Shown in pieces: positions 5,998 through 6,119 of a DNA stretch of 6,119 bases; position 1 is the stretch's first letter; each line of letters opens with the position of its first letter. A model generated the notes under the pieces. That model saw nothing but the letters and a program-made list of their open reading frames with translations. It did not search any database and was not told the origin of the DNA. The stretch is from the NCBI GenBank assembly GCA_030536195.1, contig JAUNQL010000067.1:1-6119 (forward strand), in the 5' to 3' direction. The DNA comes from Clostridia bacterium (GTDB lineage: Bacteria; Bacillota; Clostridia; Oscillospirales; Acutalibacteraceae). A program made the position numbers and the translations under genes.

Positions 5998-6109
5998 ACT
6001 TAAAAAGACCTACGATTACATCGACAAGTCCATATGTGAGTGCCGAAACGATGATGCCTGCGATTGCAACACCAACAGCGATTACCTTGAAAGCCTTCTT
6101 GTTATCCAT
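5996..6109 (-). CDS. Small hydrophobic, probably single-span membrane protein (may be 5'-partial)
   Basis: The minus strand encodes 37 residues from an ATG at 6109 to TAA at 5998-5996. The N-terminus is positively charged (MDNKKAFK). It is followed by a long hydrophobic run (VIAVGVAIAGIIVSALTYG, residues 9-27), a further apolar segment (LVDVIVGLF) and a final Lys. This fits one membrane-spanning helix with the N-terminus inside. No Shine-Dalgarno is visible in the 10 bases left before the window ends, and those bases contain no in-frame stop. The ATG could therefore be the true start, or this could be the tail of a longer protein. It ends against the terminator shared with the lipase gene, which is typical of a real gene end. 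I do not recognise the family. Confidence 0.55.
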   Translation of the reverse strand: MDNKKAFKVIAVGVAIAGIIVSALTYGLVDVIVGLFK

Positions 6110-6119
6110 ATTGAGGAAT

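Overview
The window looks like a chromosomal segment of a clostridial Firmicute, most plausibly a Lachnospiraceae member of the Butyrivibrio/Pseudobutyrivibrio type. This is inferred from three things: moderate-to-low GC, strong AGGAGG-type ribosome binding sites with sigma-A-like promoters, and a methionyl-tRNA synthetase with the clostridial features HIGN and a four-cysteine zinc knuckle. No mobile element, CRISPR array, rRNA or tRNA was seen.

Layout. Positions 1-1520 (+) hold the end of a partner-switching regulatory operon. A 5'-truncated protein carries the tail of a HAMP-like linker, a SpoIIE/RsbU-type PP2C phosphatase domain and an RsbW-like ATPase domain. It overlaps by one base a STAS-domain anti-sigma-factor antagonist. 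A 12-bp hairpin at 1524-1550 ends this operon and also serves the converging metG-tatD operon, which runs on the minus strand from about 4335 down to 1553. metG has its own strong promoter. Its -35 box lies inside the terminator of the gene upstream.

Positions 4369-4602 (-) encode an unrecognised 77-residue charged protein with three SF(A/S)xNE repeats. It is transcribed divergently from a secretion-signal-less lipase of the family I.5 type at 4731-5951 (+). The two promoters lie back to back with only 4 bp between their -35 boxes, and a dyad sits over the lipase promoter. A GAAA-loop terminator at 5962-5997 follows the lipase. It is shared with a convergent small hydrophobic ORF of 37 codons (5996-6109, -) at the window edge.

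How the genes relate. The first operon is a self-contained phosphatase / kinase-like / antagonist module with no sigma factor in view. metG-tatD is a housekeeping pairing seen in many Firmicutes. The lipase and the 77-residue protein may be co-regulated, or may compete for RNA polymerase, through the shared promoter region. There is no gene-free stretch longer than about 130 bases.
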